Assembly: GCA_932521035.1 (NCBI GenBank)
Contig: OW051496.1
Span: 806,001-870,000 of the forward strand
DNA length: 64,000 nucleotides
Direction: 5' to 3'
Source of the DNA: Oscheius dolichura
Lineage: Eukaryota; Nematoda; Chromadorea; Rhabditida; Rhabditidae
Part shown: positions 34,607 through 46,028 of the stretch, one piece after another
How the letters are laid out: every line of letters starts with the position of its first letter
Position numbering within the stretch: position 1 is the stretch's first letter
The notes under the pieces: model-generated
What the model saw: the letters and a program-made list of their open reading frames with translations, nothing else
Databases searched by the model: none
What the model was told of the DNA's origin: nothing
Program-made: the position numbers and the translations under genes

Positions 34607-37428
34607 CGAGCATCCAAACACCCAAATGGATCCATCCCATACCAGATAATTTTGTGATAGAAATATTGACACAGTATGCATGCTGGCCAACGTTGTCCAT
34701 TTCAAATTTTTGTCCAATTTTTGTAAGCTTTGATGGTGGAGCACATATATTTCTCCATTTAGGTATACTGCACCGGTACTATAGACTTTGTAAGGTAGTT
34801 TAACTTTTAGCCGTATCCATTCCAATCTATCCGGGCTTAGAATCGCCATCTCATCTTGTTCTTCTCCTATTCCCATGACAATGATCTGAATCTTACTGTA
34901 TTAGATTATAAGCGAAACAAACAGTTTCTGATATCTTTTGGTTGATGAACTGGTGTAATCCGTCTTCTAAAGACGCGAGCCGTTCTCTTTGCTTTGTTAA
35001 TGTAGTTTCAATGTGATCAACTGCAGAAAATATAAGAATTCTATGAGATATAGTCCGTTTATACGGATTTTTGTCCCGTCTTCGCTGTGGGACTTCTTTA
35101 AACTCGGGCCCACGGTGGAGAAATTTGAACTCGTGACATATCCGTTAGAAACTACGTTGTGCCTTCTCTCGAAATGACAAACAGCTTTTAACCATAGAAA
35201 TGGCGCTGCGCAGCCTATTTGTACAAAAAAAAATAGCGAACACACTTTTATTAAAGCTGTAAAACGCGCTGCCTGTTAGATTTTCGGCTAATTTTGTTTT
35301 TTGGCAAATATTTTGCAAAGAGGGCCGGGGGAACGGGCGCGAGATCGGAGAAATGGGCCAGAATAGAGCGGGAGAGATTGAGAAATGTTTTACAGTACAA
35401 ATTAAATCAATTTTAGAGTTCTTCTGTCAAGATTTCCTACAGCAACTCCTGCTTCAAGGTATTTTTTAACGGGGTTTTCTACTTTCAAGTCAAGCCGCTG
35501 TTCTTTGCTCATTTTTTGACAAATTTAACGGCTTCGCCAGCGTCTTTACGTCAAAAAACTCTACGATTTGGGGCCTCTTTTTGTGCGAGTCCAAGTAGAG
35601 CTCGAAATTTGCCTGCTCCGGCCGCCTGTTGGCGTTATTCCCTGCCTTTTTCCAAAGAGGCGCCTGATTCTTGAAGCGCTACCCGTTTGCGATGGAACTA
35701 GTACTCTAAAATTTCCTTTATTTCAGTTCGTATGCGTTGCTCTGGTGCTCGTTTGCGTGGTTGGCATCTCTGCTCTGGTCATCGGCGTCCCGCTTATGGA
35801 TGGCGAATTTTTGTCCACCTCACAGGAGAAAAACAGCTGGAGAGAGCCCGTGCCGACCGAAATATTCCGGCTCTTTGACTCTCTCTGCCTTACTGGAGTT
35901 CTCATACTTTGTAAGTTATCCTGCTTCATACAATTCACAATCTCCAATCTGGGAATGAGTATCGGCTCATTTGAACCGATAATTTTTTCGGCGGTTTATT
36001 TTTTGCTAAGCTCTGGCGCGTAACAGTGACGATTCGACAGCACTTTACCAAAGTTAAGCCATTTTCTATAAGCGGCCTGCTTCGGTCAGCCGGTGGTTAA
36101 AATGATCTGGGATTGGTCAAAGCCGGGGATCTCGACCAAACCAATGGAACGGGGGAGACTGTAACGCGAAGCCTCCGCCAACACGAATCGGGGGCGTCGG
36201 CCGGCCGCCGGTCGGCCAAGGCGCCCTTCCACAAGGGCGTCTTCCATAAAAACTGGGCAAATCTAGAATCTGAAATTTTTTGAGATGTTTTGACTGGTTA
36301 GATCCTACTGTATCAGTTAGATCCTCTTCTTCAAATGAAGACAAATCGATCGACTGACCAAGAGCAGTCTCGTAGTCTGTTCTATCCTCAAGATTTTCGA
36401 ATTTTGGGCCAAAATATTGAATAATTCTTGCTATCGGTGGTCTCCCAGGGATGTCTGCTTGCCAACAGCTGAATATGACACAAAGTTCAAAAAGAATACG
36501 CTTTGCCAAAAATTCATCGAGAAAAGGTACCTTTCTATAAATCTCGATGAATCCCTGTCAATTTCAGTTGAACTCATCCGTGGGCGTGCTCCATTTTTAA
36601 CTTCTTGCATGTAAAATGCCACGTCATTTCTTCCCAGCTCAGTGTAGGGGTTTCTAAACCGTTGTAACCAATACGGCAATACTCTCTATTGAATATATCC
36701 CAGATTGTGATAGCAAGGGAGTAGATATCAGCTGCTGGACCATATGGCCCTGTAGTAAAGACTTCAGGAGCCGTGTAATGCAAGGCATCCACTCTGGAAC
36801 AAGTATTCCAGACTGAGAACTATTTCACCTACCCTGCAGTAAGACTGGTACTCTTCGCGATCCCAAAGCCAGCCAATTTCGGCGTATTGCCGCACAAATA
36901 GATGCTGGAATCAAATGTTTTCTCAAGAAACTATGCTCACTCGCTTTTCTGGCTTGACATCCCTGTGAATAACACCGTTTATGTGGAGGAATTGCAAGCC
37001 AAGGGCAATTTGTTTGATCCAAAAGTGCTTTTCCAGTATATTGTAGCTTTCTGTCTTGTTATAAATAACTTAAAAATCGTTTCCAGTTTAAAATAAAGGG
37101 GCAAACCATCGTGAAGCGTGCTCTCTTCCATATATTCCCTTACATAACCCAAATAACTTGCGGCATTCTCCCCGTCCCAAAGAGTTCCGAACAGGCGTAC
37201 AATGTTTCGATGCCGATGCTTAAAAGTTGTTTTTATTGAACAACAAAAGCTTGATTGTACCGTGACGAGAGCCTCGACCTCCTGTTTATATTCTTCGAGC
37301 GGATGTTCCTTTGACCAGAAGACCTCCTTCACAGCAACTTTTCTAAACTATTCTTCTTCACTTACGGAATTCTAAAACTCACCCAAAATATAGCTGATCT
37401 CCTTTATAAATCCTTCCTCCGCTTCCAT
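34607..37428 (-). pseudogene. Truncated pseudokinase-Kelch gene (paralogue of 43909-46028)
   Basis: Kinase-like exons in order: glycine loop GSGGRIYKG (about 37427-37382), AVKEVFW (catalytic Lys kept), HRHRNIVRLFGTLWDGE, LGLQFLHINGVIHRDVKPEN, KLAGFGIAKS, YTAPEVFTTGPYGPAADIYS, LAITIWDIFN, and a helix-I remnant CWQADIPGRPPI. The DFG Asp is replaced by Gly (AGFG), which should remove Mg binding. PEN is restored across an intron with a GC donor. Then a coiled coil (LTKQRERLASLEDGLHQFIN, about 35020-34920) and the first Kelch blades (YSTGAVYLNGEIYVLHH). The Kelch domain stops where the inverted repeat begins (34606). No in-frame ATG precedes the glycine loop; the only nearby ATG is in another frame. 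About 1 kb of repeats and an opposite-strand exon separate kinase and Kelch parts. Confidence 0.75.
35727..35910 (+). pseudogene. Orphan plus-strand exon with two hydrophobic segments
   Basis: Bounded by TTTCAG and GTAAG, it is open in one frame: FVCVALVLVCVVGISALVIG (membrane helix), a polar loop with WREPVPTEIFRLFD, then CLTGVLILC. It looks like one exon of a multi-pass membrane protein stranded inside an intron of the opposite-strand pseudokinase gene. No partner exons found nearby. Confidence 0.4.
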
Positions 37429-37884
37429 TTATTTTATTTGTTCTCTGTTCGTAATCTCGATTAAAGTAAAACGAACGATTTCTTTAACAACAAGTAAAAT
37501 ATGATATAAATACGGTTACCGGAATCCATTAAGTTCTAGAAGTTTGTTAAAAGGGAGAAGGGCGCAGAGCGGTATTGATAGGAGAATAAAAGACAAGGGC
37601 TTCTTGCCAACAACAAAATCAAACTAATTTTCTCATCGGAGACTCTTTCGGCATAAGGTCAGCCCCCGAAAAATTTTGTTTAAAGGGTTGTTTTCTTTCG
37701 TTACGGTTGCCATTTCGGGTTGTTCCCACAACAGTTTCGGACGGAGTCCCATTTTCTGATCCCAACACTATTGGGCCAACAAGAGAATCGATAAGTCTAT
37801 CCCGGATCAAATCTTTCTACCACCGCTGGCTGTCAGGGCGCTAGCCACCAGCCTTTCTGTTTCTCGTTTTATTAGCAAGTACAA

Positions 37885-37964
37885 TGGCGGTGCGATCCGT
37901 AACTGCAGTGAAAAAGCGTATCCCTGGCGGTGCGATCCGTAACTGCAGTGAAAAAGCGTATCCC
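37885..37964. repeat. 40-bp perfect tandem duplication upstream of lectin gene
   Basis: Two adjacent 40-base units starting TGGCGGTGCGATCCGTAACT, ending 42 bases before the lectin ATG. The position suggests a duplicated promoter element, though function is not shown. Confidence 0.85.
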
Positions 37965-38005
37965 CCCTTTCTCGTCGCCATTATCCCGACCGCTTAGCGC
38001 GTGAT

Positions 38006-39459
38006 ATGGCTGCTTTGAGAGCTGTTCTTCTTTTATTCCTATGCCGTCTTCCCCTTGCCTCCTCCTGCATCCCTACCGTAACCCGTAAGTCTATTGTATT
38101 CTTCTTTCAATGAGATTCCCAGCGGACGATATGTACGAGGACGAGATGGAAGCGACAACCTCCGTTTTACTGACGACCGTATTGGCTAGTCAGGCAACTG
38201 CCGAGCCAACTACGACGAGCACGACGACGACTACAACCACAACAACAGAAAGTGAGCAACCCATGCAAAAACGCTAGGTTTCACCCCAAAAATTCTATTT
38301 TGGGTTATATCTAAACGACTCTTTATTTTCATGGAACATAACCTATTTCATCTTGTTCGCCATAAAATTCTTATAGAAGCAAAAAAATAAGCAAGGTCGA
38401 ATTAATCGAACGCGGCGAGCATTTGGTGAGGTTGCTGAGGTGGCGAAAAGCGATAATAGCCTCTCGGAAAGTGGTTCTTTAGAGGAGTTAGAGCGGTTAA
38501 AAGAACGCGCCAAAAGTCATTTTCGACTAAAACTGAACAAAAAAAGCCGCTTTGTTTATTTAGGCTACAGAATTGGGATCAGTGGAAACCCTCCATTTCC
38601 AATCGTTCCTATTTAAATTTCTGTGTTTCAGTGTGTCCTCCCTCGTGGGTACTCAATCCAGCCAACAATTTCTGCTATCTGCTTGTACCAGCATCAAGCG
38701 GAATGGTGAATGATGCAAAGTGTGATGCTGTGGTGGCTGGTGCAACATTGGCTTCCATTCATAATGCGGATGAAAATGCTTTTATCGCCAGTAGGTTTCA
38801 TTTTTTTTGAACGGCGACTAATTTTATCAATGCGTCTGGGTTTTATGGCCCTGCAAATGGAGCAAAACTATTAATCACTATCTTGAAAAGAGGAACTCAA
38901 AGGTGCCAGCGTGGCTTGACAGGAATGTACAAAAAGAGTTCACTACGGGGATAAACTTTTTTTAGAAAGCATTTGGCTCAATTGTTTGATCGAACCACCG
39001 CGACCGAATACCCTGCTACACCTAGATTTTAAAGAAGAAAGCGGTTCTTAGAAGGAACATTTGCAATCATTTGTCGATATATTTAGAAACAATTTAGTCG
39101 AACCAATGAATTTCCTTCCTAGACCTTGCTGGTGTGCCGTCTACCTATGTTTACATCGGTGGTTATTCACCGACAGGGGCGCTAGGCTCATGGTATTGGA
39201 CTGATGGAACTACGGTAACGTCTCCTTTCATTCATTGTTATGTAATATCCTTTAGTACGGCCCCTATGAGAATTGGGTGATGGGCCTTGGCTATCCAAAA
39301 CCAACGGCTAGTTATAATTGCATGGTGGTAAAAAATATAAAAATCTAGAAGAAGACCGCTATGTTTTAGATGTCTACATTTTCAGTCTATGTTGGTGAGT
39401 GGTACAACACACTGTGTACTACTATGCTTGACTTTTTCTGCATGATTGCCGCTACTTGA
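38006..39459 (+). CDS. Secreted C-type lectin-domain protein (206 aa, 6 exons)
   Basis: Predicted extracellular protein with one C-type lectin domain; many nematode members act in gut or cuticle defence. Exons: 38006-38084, 38123-38251, 38632-38790, 39123-39214, 39256-39327 and 39370-39459, totalling 621 bases. A signal peptide (MAALRAVLLLFLCRLPLASS) is followed by an acidic and then Thr-rich linker (a run of Thr ending TTTTTE, probably O-glycosylated). The CTLD follows: CPPSWVLNPANNFCYLL, ATLASIHNADENAFIA, YVYIGGYSPTG, WYWTDGTTYGPYENW, YNCMV and the closing WYNTLCTTMLDFFC with the conserved W, C and F-C. The EPN/QPD and WND sugar-binding triplets are not evident, so Ca-dependent sugar binding is doubtful. 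AATAAA at 39513. Confidence 0.85.
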
Positions 39460-39966
39460 TGAAAACTGTAGACAAAACCATTTTGTATGCGCAACTACTC
39501 GTTAAAATTGTTAATAAACATTAAAAAAATCAATCCGTCTTATATTGGAAAGCAATATTTTGAGAGGACAAAAAGAAAATGCCGAGAAACTCAATCGGTA
39601 GAATTAAACACAAGCTCGGACAATGAGTTCAGAGAAAACATGGATGAACAGTCAGAAAATGTATGGAACAGGATGAACAAGGGAAAAATGTGGAAGAAAC
39701 ATGGATGAAGAATCACAGAGTGGTTTTCTTTGCAAAATAGTAGCTGCAGTGGATTGAAGACGGAAGAGATGAAAAGATATTTATTTTCACATTGAAATCT
39801 TACAAAGAAATGGGTTCAATATGCACCAGGATAGATTCAGGCGGGTGAGATTCTCTCTTTTGGATATGGTCAGAGGGGAATACTTGCATAATTTACAGTT
39901 AGATATCACGATAGCATCGAAATAATTATTAGATAATCGATAAATCTTAAAACGTGGAGAATTCGG

Positions 39967-42900
39967 TTAGCAGGAGCCGGCGTTGAGTAGCGCCTTCAGT
40001 TGATCCTGGGCGTCGGCATCTGTCCAGAGTGTGTCCTCATCGTCATGCATACAGTATGCTCCGAATTCGTGGAAACCTTTCGAACATTGGGAGACTGAAA
40101 TTGGGGTATTTTCTTTGGAAGAAACCAGGTCCATTGTCCATATTTTTCCAACCGGGAATTTATTGCCCAGAGAAAACAAGAATAGTTCAGTTCAAAATTC
40201 AGATCGCGGATTGATAAAAACTTCCCAGATGAAAGTTATATGGTCTCCATAAAACGGAAATAAACGCGGTAACGAAAGGGAAAACTGTCCTAATCACCCT
40301 TTTACGGGTAAAATCAGCGAAAAATGGCAGAAAGACACTCACAACAACGTCCATAGAGCATCAGGCCATCCTTGCATTGACACTGTGCCACATTCTTGTC
40401 ACTCTTCCTCTTCTCACAATACGTATTTGGACAACGAGCAGAACATTCCAGACCCGTTATGCAGCCATATTCTCCGGGCCAAAGTTTCCTAAACTTTCAG
40501 TTTCCAGGGTATCTTATAACAATTCCCTTATATAATTTGTTACTTGGCATAGTGCTTCCCAATGGAAAAAAAAACTAAAAATCTTCTTCTTTGTTAGAAT
40601 TTTGCTGCCCAGTTCTTTTTCTTCTTCATAGGTTCAATTGTTTAGCATGTGAGGGACGAGAAAGTAAAACCGATTGCTTTTCAGTAAATAAAGGAAAAAA
40701 AGGAGACTCGTATTGAATTTTCCCATTCAAACAAGAGCATAATCACTGGAAGCTTCACCGAAAGAATAAGTATCGCCTTTGAAACTAAAAGCACTCTGTC
40801 TATGTAATATGTTGCCAAAATTACACCCTACAAAGTAATAAAGGAGCCCCTATTTATCAGTTTCTTTGTTCTATAGTGCTCGCAACGTCGCCGGAGATAG
40901 ACACTGGTTTATATTGGAAGAACAAAACATTCTACAGTCTGATTTGCTTCATGATTGCTCAATGGACAGGAAGGGACGGAAGCTAATGTTTCAAGATGTT
41001 GATATATAATTTTTCATTAAAAAAAACGCCACTAGTTGCAGACCGAAGGATCCAAAATTTCCAAATTCCATGAAAAGAACGGGGTTTGGCTAATAATTTG
41101 TCCCATTCTACGGATAATCTGTCCCATTCTACGGAAAAAATAAGGGAAACTCACATTCTGCACTCTCCATTGATACATTTCTCGCTCGGCAGGCAGGTAC
41201 TATCCGCGTCGATATCCAGATGTGTCGAATTCGAGACACATTTCCTCACTTGGGCCACGTTGAAGAATATTGTAACTTCTCTTTTGTATGGATTTATAAG
41301 AAGATAAACTGACGAGGAGTTTCGGTGATGTTCCCAGTTGGAGCAAAGATTGGACGTCTTCTAGCTGTAGAGAGGACGAATCTGGAACAATTTCCTGAGG
41401 TTATGGGGGCAGTTGATATGGGGCTCTATCGGATGAGTGGTAATATTCCTACTCTCAATAGACGCATTCTCGCTCATATAACGTACACTATCAATTACAG
41501 TACCTCCTAAACAAGGAAAAATGGGAATAGTGGAAAATATTATAAAGGCTATGTAAAACAAAAAAGAAACAAAAAGCAACCGGCTTATTTTTGTTTCGAA
41601 ATTTCTTGAAAAGGTAATTAGAACAGGAAAACAACGCTAACTATATCAGACGTCTTGTCAGTCAACAATTTACTGATTTTCAAGGGCTATTCCCGACGTT
41701 TTCGCTCTGTTCTCTAGATTTGAAACAATGTATTCAAAAATTACTGCTGATTAGCAGATGTCATGAAGAGTTTAGATAAAGGCCCGACGATACACACAAA
41801 AATGGCTATGGTATGTCAAGAAAAAAGGCGACACTGATGGTCTAACGGTTTACCAGCTGGCCGAACTTACTGGCCTTTTTTTCTTCTTGGCCGCTGAAAA
41901 AAGATCTATGAGCCCCACCACTAAAATTTGTTCTCGGCGAGTTATAGGCCTTGAATGTCGTCTTCTTTCTTGACAGATTATATTTACCTGAACTACAGCA
42001 AGTTCCCATTGCACAAGAAGAACCTTGCGGACAGGAATTATTAGGCGAGCATCGGCAAACGGCATTGGATCGAGGGCAGACGGGGTCCATTGAGAGAAGA
42101 CAACACGCTCCTGGAAGGAATTATATTGACAAATCAATAATTCAGCTAATTTCTCAGTTATAAAAGGAAACCAAAACATAAAAAATTCTAAAGCCTGACC
42201 AAGAGGAGTGCATCTATAGCCGGGAGGGCATTCCGCTCCTCTATTACACCGTTGGGCGGCTCTTCCTCCATTTGGGCAGAGGGGAAGCGGTTCTTGACAA
42301 CATCCCCGTCCTAAATTTTCTAATTTTTTCAAAATAATATAAGATAAACCTTTACAAACATAGCCCATGGGGCAGGCATTGCCCATTCCGCAGATGGAAG
42401 CGGCTATGGAACCGGTAGAACACATTGGAATGGGACAACAGACTCCGCCTTCACATTGCTGGAAATAGAAGCAAGCAATTTTGAGATTTTGTGAGTTTTA
42501 TGGAGGAGATATAAAAAAATTTTGAAAGTGTTTTCATTGGAAGACAAGGTCTTGCTGAAAAACGTACAGAACCCGGGCCGCATCCAATTCCCATTTGGCA
42601 TCGTTGGGTGGCTACGATACCAGTAGGACATCTGAAATTGGTTGATTATGACCTCACGCTAAAAGTGATAAATGGTTGAAGGCGTTCTTTTTATTGGGAA
42701 AATGAAACAATTCTAATAGAAGAAAACAGAACTGGGTAGAGGACAGCAACCGCCATTGATGCACTCCGAGCCGGAAGAACAAGAACCGGAACAGGTGGAC
42801 AAAGCCACGATTCCTAGAAATTTTTTATCATAGATGTTGGGAACAATAAAGAAAAGAAGTTAGCAGGTCTTTTTATGTTTCGGTCAAAACATGAAGATGT

Positions 42901-43520
42901 TTTTCTAATTGAAATTTGCTCCCGTTTCCTTTTATATTTGCTTTTATTTATCGCTACCTCGTGCTCTGATATTTGCATTTCCCCGTGGTTCCAAATAATT
43001 TGAAATTTTAGCCAAAGAGTGGAAAACTGACCAGTTGGGCACCATGGAAGAGGACAGCAGCCTCCATTCATACAGCTGAAGCCACTGGGACAGCAATTTG
43101 TACAGCCGCCGGCGCATCTGAAAAATATCTTCGGCTACACCTTCTTATGGAATCGGCTAGAAATGAAACCAGTTCATTTATCAGCTTGTAGCCTCAACAA
43201 TTCATGAAAATCTATTTTTTTTTTGTTATTTTGATATTTTTTATGATGCCTTGAGGATATTTCTACAGTTGTTTTGTCGCAGCGACGATTCGCTACTGTC
43301 TACGTATAAAATATGAATTGAACTTTGAAAATAAGACGAATCGGCTGTTTAGGGTGCTACAGTTTGGACACTTCTACGGTAGTGAAGTTTCAAAATGTGA
43401 AATAAAACAGATAGCGTATATTTGAGACGGATTGCTAACGTACCTTTGAGATGAGACAACATTTCCCGGGCACATGGGCAGCGGACAGCAAGCTCCGTTG
43501 GCCACAGTTTTCACGCCTTC
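39967..43520 (-). CDS. EB/lustrin-like cysteine-rich repeat protein (5' end uncertain)
   Basis: Probable secreted or cuticle-associated protein made of CC-type cysteine modules. From 5' to 3': NGACCPLPMCPGNVVSSQR (about 43508-43442), CAGGCTNCCPSGFSCMNGGC, CSGSCSSGSECINGGCCPLP, CPTGIVATQRCQMGIGCGPG, CCPIPMCSTGSIAASICGMG, CPMGYVCKG, GCCQEPLPLCPNGGRAAQRC and CPRSNAVCRCSPNNSCPQGS. A less regular C-terminal part follows: CLPSEKCINGECR, RCPNTYCEKRKSDKNVAQCQ, CSKGFHEFGAYCMHDDEDTL, ending NAGSC-stop at 39967. Modules fall one or two per exon with short introns. No signal peptide exon was found upstream of 43520, so the model is incomplete, and the region 41505-40050 could belong to a second gene. Function not assigned beyond the fold type. 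Confidence 0.65.
41095..41136. repeat. Short tandem duplication (TCCCATTCTACGGA)
   Basis: Two copies of about 21 bases containing TGTCCCATTCTACGG in an intron of the cysteine-rich gene. Confidence 0.7.
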
Positions 43521-43754
43521 TTTCTGGGTTTAAAATCCAGCGTCGCAGTCTCCAGAGCTGCAATTTAGTATTTTCTCACGATTTTAGACGTAGTATCATA
43601 CAAAAAAGAAGAAAGAAAGTACCGAAGTACCCTCACTTATAGTGAACCTCTGCTGTCTTGAGTTTATGTCGAATATAAGAGTTTTGGTCCATTTTTGATA
43701 AGATTTATGGAAATAACAAATTTATTCGGGACTTATTCTTTTTTTTGCAATTAC

Positions 43755-43911
43755 TAGAGACCGGATTTTTAGGTGCTCGAATAGGCCAAAATAGGTGGAA
43801 AATAGGTGATTTAAAAACGCTTCCCCTTGTCATAAAACATATTGTGGCGTGCATATCTGCCCATAAACAGTCCGCAAAAAAATAGGTGAAAACCTAAAAA
43901 TCCGGTCTCTA
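43755..43911. mobile_element. 157-bp hAT-type MITE overlapping a Kelch stop codon
   Basis: Perfect inverted ends TAGAGACCGGATTTTTAGGT / ACCTAAAAATCCGGTCTCTA, flanked on both sides by the same 8 bases GCAATTAC (43747-43754 and 43912-43919). An 8-base target duplication with TAGAG-type ends points to the hAT superfamily. The last bases on the minus strand (TAG, 43911-43909) are the stop codon of the kinase-Kelch gene. Confidence 0.9.
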
Positions 43912-46028
43912 GCAATTACAAAGACGATCAGCCAAGGTTTGGGGAATAATCACAGAGGACATGGCACACCACGTATAAGGAAGAGCTGCTCCATCTCGCC
44001 ATCGCTCTCCATCGAATATTTCAACTCGACTCAGATGTAAATCTATTTCCTGCAATCCACCAATTGCATAGATTTCTTGGTAAAGGATTTTTCCAGCAAA
44101 ATAGCCGGAAGGATATTTCATTGGCGGCAAAGGTTTCCATGTTGCATTTGATTCTTGAGGGTCGAGCTCCCACACGGCGTTTGTTGTCCCGTAGTTACCT
44201 CCACCAAATAGAATCAGCTTATTTTCATAAGTAACGAGTGAATGGCCACCGATGGGCTTTGGTAAAGAGGGAAATTCAATCCAACTGTTATCTTCAGGAT
44301 TGTAACATTCTGCAGCACCCGTGACGGTTGTATTATCAATCGATCCACCACAAATAATTATTTTATTGTTCCATAATGCCGCTGCTGCATAAGATCTGGC
44401 ATATTTCATATCTCTAAAATCTGTTAATAAGCTGGTTTTCACTTAACCAAATGACCAAAGGATATCCTTGGTCATATGAAAGAGAAAATCGAAACTGAAC
44501 TCACGCCATCAATGTCCATTTATCCTCCTTCGGATCGTATCTTTCCACACTTTTTAGGATTTCTTCATTTTCATCTTGTCCTCCAAACACCCAAATATCT
44601 CCATTCCATTCCAAACAGCTATTTGTAATATATCTCCGCCCCTCATTCATATCAGCCAGTCGGATCCATTTCAGATTTTTGTCCAATTTATACAAAGCTT
44701 TTGGTTTCTTCAAACCACCAAATAAATAGATTTCTCCATTCAGATAAATTGCTCCACTCTGAGAAGCCCTATAAGGTAATTCCAGTCCTATTTCAATCCA
44801 TTTTGTTCTATCCCGGCTCAACACTGCCATCCCAGCGAAGGCCGTTCCATTATTTTTCCCTCCTCCAATAATCAAAATCTAAAACTAAAAATAATACAAC
44901 CTTGTAAAAAAACGTGCTGTTTTCGGTTTTTCAACAAAAAAATCAACAATTTCCTGGACTGTCAGCCTCTCGGATATTTCTCTTTGCCAACATCTGAAAA
45001 ACATTTGAAACACAAGGCAATTTACCTTTTTATTAATTGTGCTATATCTTCATCAATCTTTTCAGAATCTATGGTCGGACGAACTCCATCAAGAATTAAT
45101 TGTACAAATCCGTATCCTCTGTCTTCCCCCAACTCGGTGTATGCCTTCCTGCAATGAAATTATTCATAAAAAGGAATAATTCTACGTTCTGTGGAATATT
45201 TCCCATATGGTAATCGCCAGCGAATAAACATCAGAGGCAGAACTACATTTTCCCGTTTCATGTACTTCCGGCGCCATGTAACAAAATGTTCCAGCACTGA
45301 AAAAGAAGAAAAGATTTATAAAAGAATCCAATCTCACCCCGCGGTTGTACTGGAATCCGAATATTTGGCAACTCCAAAATCGGCCAATTTCAGAATATTT
45401 CCAGCCACCAGGATACTGTAGTCTAATAAATTTATAAAACGGTCTCTATCCTACTTTTCTGGCTTAATATCCCTGTGCAGTATTTCATTGTCATGGAGAT
45501 ATTGGAGGCCTTCTCCAATTTGAACAATCCATCCACATATTTTCAATAAATCGTAGGATTTCTCGGGGTTGAAGATGACTGAATGGCACTTAATTAAAAC
45601 ATAAAAGAATCAAAACCATTTTTAAGACTTCCTTTTTCAAAATATTCCATCACATAACCCAAATATCGTGATTTATCCATTCCATCCCAGAGAATTCCGT
45701 ATATTTCGACCAAGTTTTTATGTTTATGCTGGAATATAGACAAAGAAGTTGTTAATTAATTAAATTTACCTTGAGAAGGATGTCAACTTCCTTTTTATAA
45801 TTTTCAAGAGGATGTTCACTTGACCAGATAAACTTCTTGACAGCAATTTCCTTGGCATTATCGTTTCCAAATAGTCGTGGAAGCAGTCGAAAACTCTTAA
45901 TTTTTCCTTTGGAAACCGTCCCTCCACCGCCCTTTTCTATATGTGTCAATTTATTTAAGTCTTTTTCCGTATAAAAGGGAATTTCTGGAAATACGATATT
46001 TTAAATTCTAAAAATGTTTACCGGACAT
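43909..46028 (-). CDS. Protein kinase-Kelch fusion protein
   Basis: N-terminal kinase domain joined to a C-terminal Kelch propeller. Starts MSEIPFYTEKDLNKLTHIEK (ATG 46028; exon 1 is 7 bases, exon 2 45984-45770). Kinase landmarks: GGGGTVSKG (Gly loop), IAVKKFIW (VAIK Lys), LGYVMEYFEKGSL, LHRDIKPENILV (catalytic loop complete), KLADFGVAK (DFG kept), GTFCYMAPEV, SSASDVYSLAITIWEIF and CWQREISERLTVQEIV. The style fits the tyrosine-kinase-like group and predicts an active enzyme. After a short junction come Kelch blades: ILIIGGG, SGAIYLNGEIYLFGGLKKP, IWVFGGQ, VERYDPKEDKW, IIICGGSIDNTT, LILFGGGNYG and EIYAIGGLQ, ending ADRLCNC-stop. Kelch often recruits substrates, so it may guide the kinase; that is inference. 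The stop codon is supplied by a MITE. Internal splice sites were checked for key motifs, not exhaustively. Confidence 0.85.
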
